From NCBI RefSeq assembly GCF_000568405.1, contig NZ_ARZY01000002.1, positions 140,540 through 204,539 on the forward strand: 64,000 nucleotides of DNA. The letters are read 5' to 3'. This DNA comes from Catenovulum agarivorans DS-2 (GTDB lineage Bacteria; Pseudomonadota; Gammaproteobacteria; Enterobacterales; Alteromonadaceae). Shown piece after piece: positions 63,732-64,000 of the stretch. The stretch's first letter is position 1. Every line of letters begins with the position of its first letter. Below the pieces are notes generated by a model. That model made no database searches. It worked only from the letters and a program-made list of their open reading frames with translations, and was not told the DNA's origin. A program made the position numbers and the translations under genes.

Positions 63732-64000
63732 TTATATATATGGTATTTTTTGCCCACTTTTACTCGCTTGCTTTAGTCGTTCGGCTTTTTGTTTGAGCTC
63801 TTGGTGCGTGCCGCTCCATTCTTTGCTGGCGTTGGATGGCATTTTACAGCCATCAATGGCAAACATGTTATGACCAATTAAATTCTCTTGCTCACAAATC
63901 ATTAAAACTTGGGTAAACAATGGCTCTATGTTGGTGTTCATATTCGCGACAAAGCTGACAATAGAGGTAGTTATCAACAATATGGCTTAAGGCATATTCG
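63732..64000 (-). pseudogene. decayed IS1182-type transposase fragment
   Basis: On the minus strand the first codons in the window (63999 to about 63967) read EYALSHIVDNY, the N-terminal segment of IS1182-family transposases. A frame change follows and the next frame reads TTSIVSFVANMNTNIEPLFT, then ICEQENLIGHNMFAIDGCKM and SNASKEWSGTH, which belong about 90 residues later in intact proteins. So there is an internal deletion near 63967-63975, then an early stop at 63732. The gene continues beyond the window on the right, and no terminal inverted repeat is visible. Confidence 0.8.

Noticed and set aside
1..64000. CRISPR arrays, tRNA or rRNA genes
   Set aside because: No regular spaced direct repeats, cloverleaf sequences or rRNA signatures were seen on reading both strands; a dedicated search could still find a missed tRNA.

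Overview
The window looks like a chromosomal piece of a marine, moderately AT-rich gammaproteobacterium of the Alteromonadales type (Catenovulum/Alteromonas/Shewanella-like; genus not provable here). Reasons: the rpoE-rseA-rseB-rseC, nadB and sdhE-cptA neighbourhood, a napEDABC operon, alginate-export-type porins, a secreted sulfatase and several c-di-GMP proteins.

Layout. 1-6857: the tail of an L-lactate dehydrogenase gene, a REC-PAS-GGDEF-EAL protein, an IclR regulator followed by a decayed copy of an EAL C-terminus, an outer-membrane porin, the SRP RNA gene and aroA. 6858-9329: two long-hairpin repeats and a RoxA-like dihaem protein. 9439-14399: nasT divergent from the periplasmic nitrate reductase operon napEDABC; napE (47 aa) is very short. 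14466-17540: a DUF481 outer-membrane protein and two sugar-nucleotide epimerases, with a 12-bp duplication inside the galE NAD-binding motif. 17737-26712: a tripartite ABC efflux operon (TolC, permease, ATPase, HlyD) with its own NtrY/NtrC-like two-component system. 26713-29411: palindromic repeats and a sulfatase-YHYH fusion lipoprotein.

29559-48220 is a large nitrate assimilation island: nrtABD transporter, a NasC-like electron-transfer flavoprotein, nasA, a TrpD2-like gene, a porin, cobA, nirB, nirD, narK and a PP2C phosphatase/Ser-Thr kinase fusion. Three sigma-54 (-24/-12) promoters can be read directly, upstream of nrtA, nasA and cobA, with NtrC-type boxes upstream. The nrtA leader also holds a strong intrinsic terminator preceded by two hexaloop hairpins, the arrangement expected for antitermination by the ANTAR protein NasT encoded 20 kb away. 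The island therefore appears gated twice: nitrogen limitation through NtrC/sigma-54, and nitrate through NasT. Nitrate enters by the ABC transporter and NarK, NasA reduces it with electrons from the NasC-like protein, NirBD reduces nitrite to ammonium, and CobA supplies the sirohaem precursor.

48263-53797: a double-REC c-di-GMP protein, two DUF1566 proteins and a small membrane protein. 53814-58430: a SnoaL-like lipoprotein, hemW, rdgB, slyD, ygfZ, sdhE and cptA. 58419-62925: nadB divergent from rpoE-rseABC, with a sigma-E-type promoter upstream of rpoE. 63127-64000: an unrecognised membrane protein and a decayed IS1182-type transposase. No tRNA, rRNA or CRISPR array was seen.
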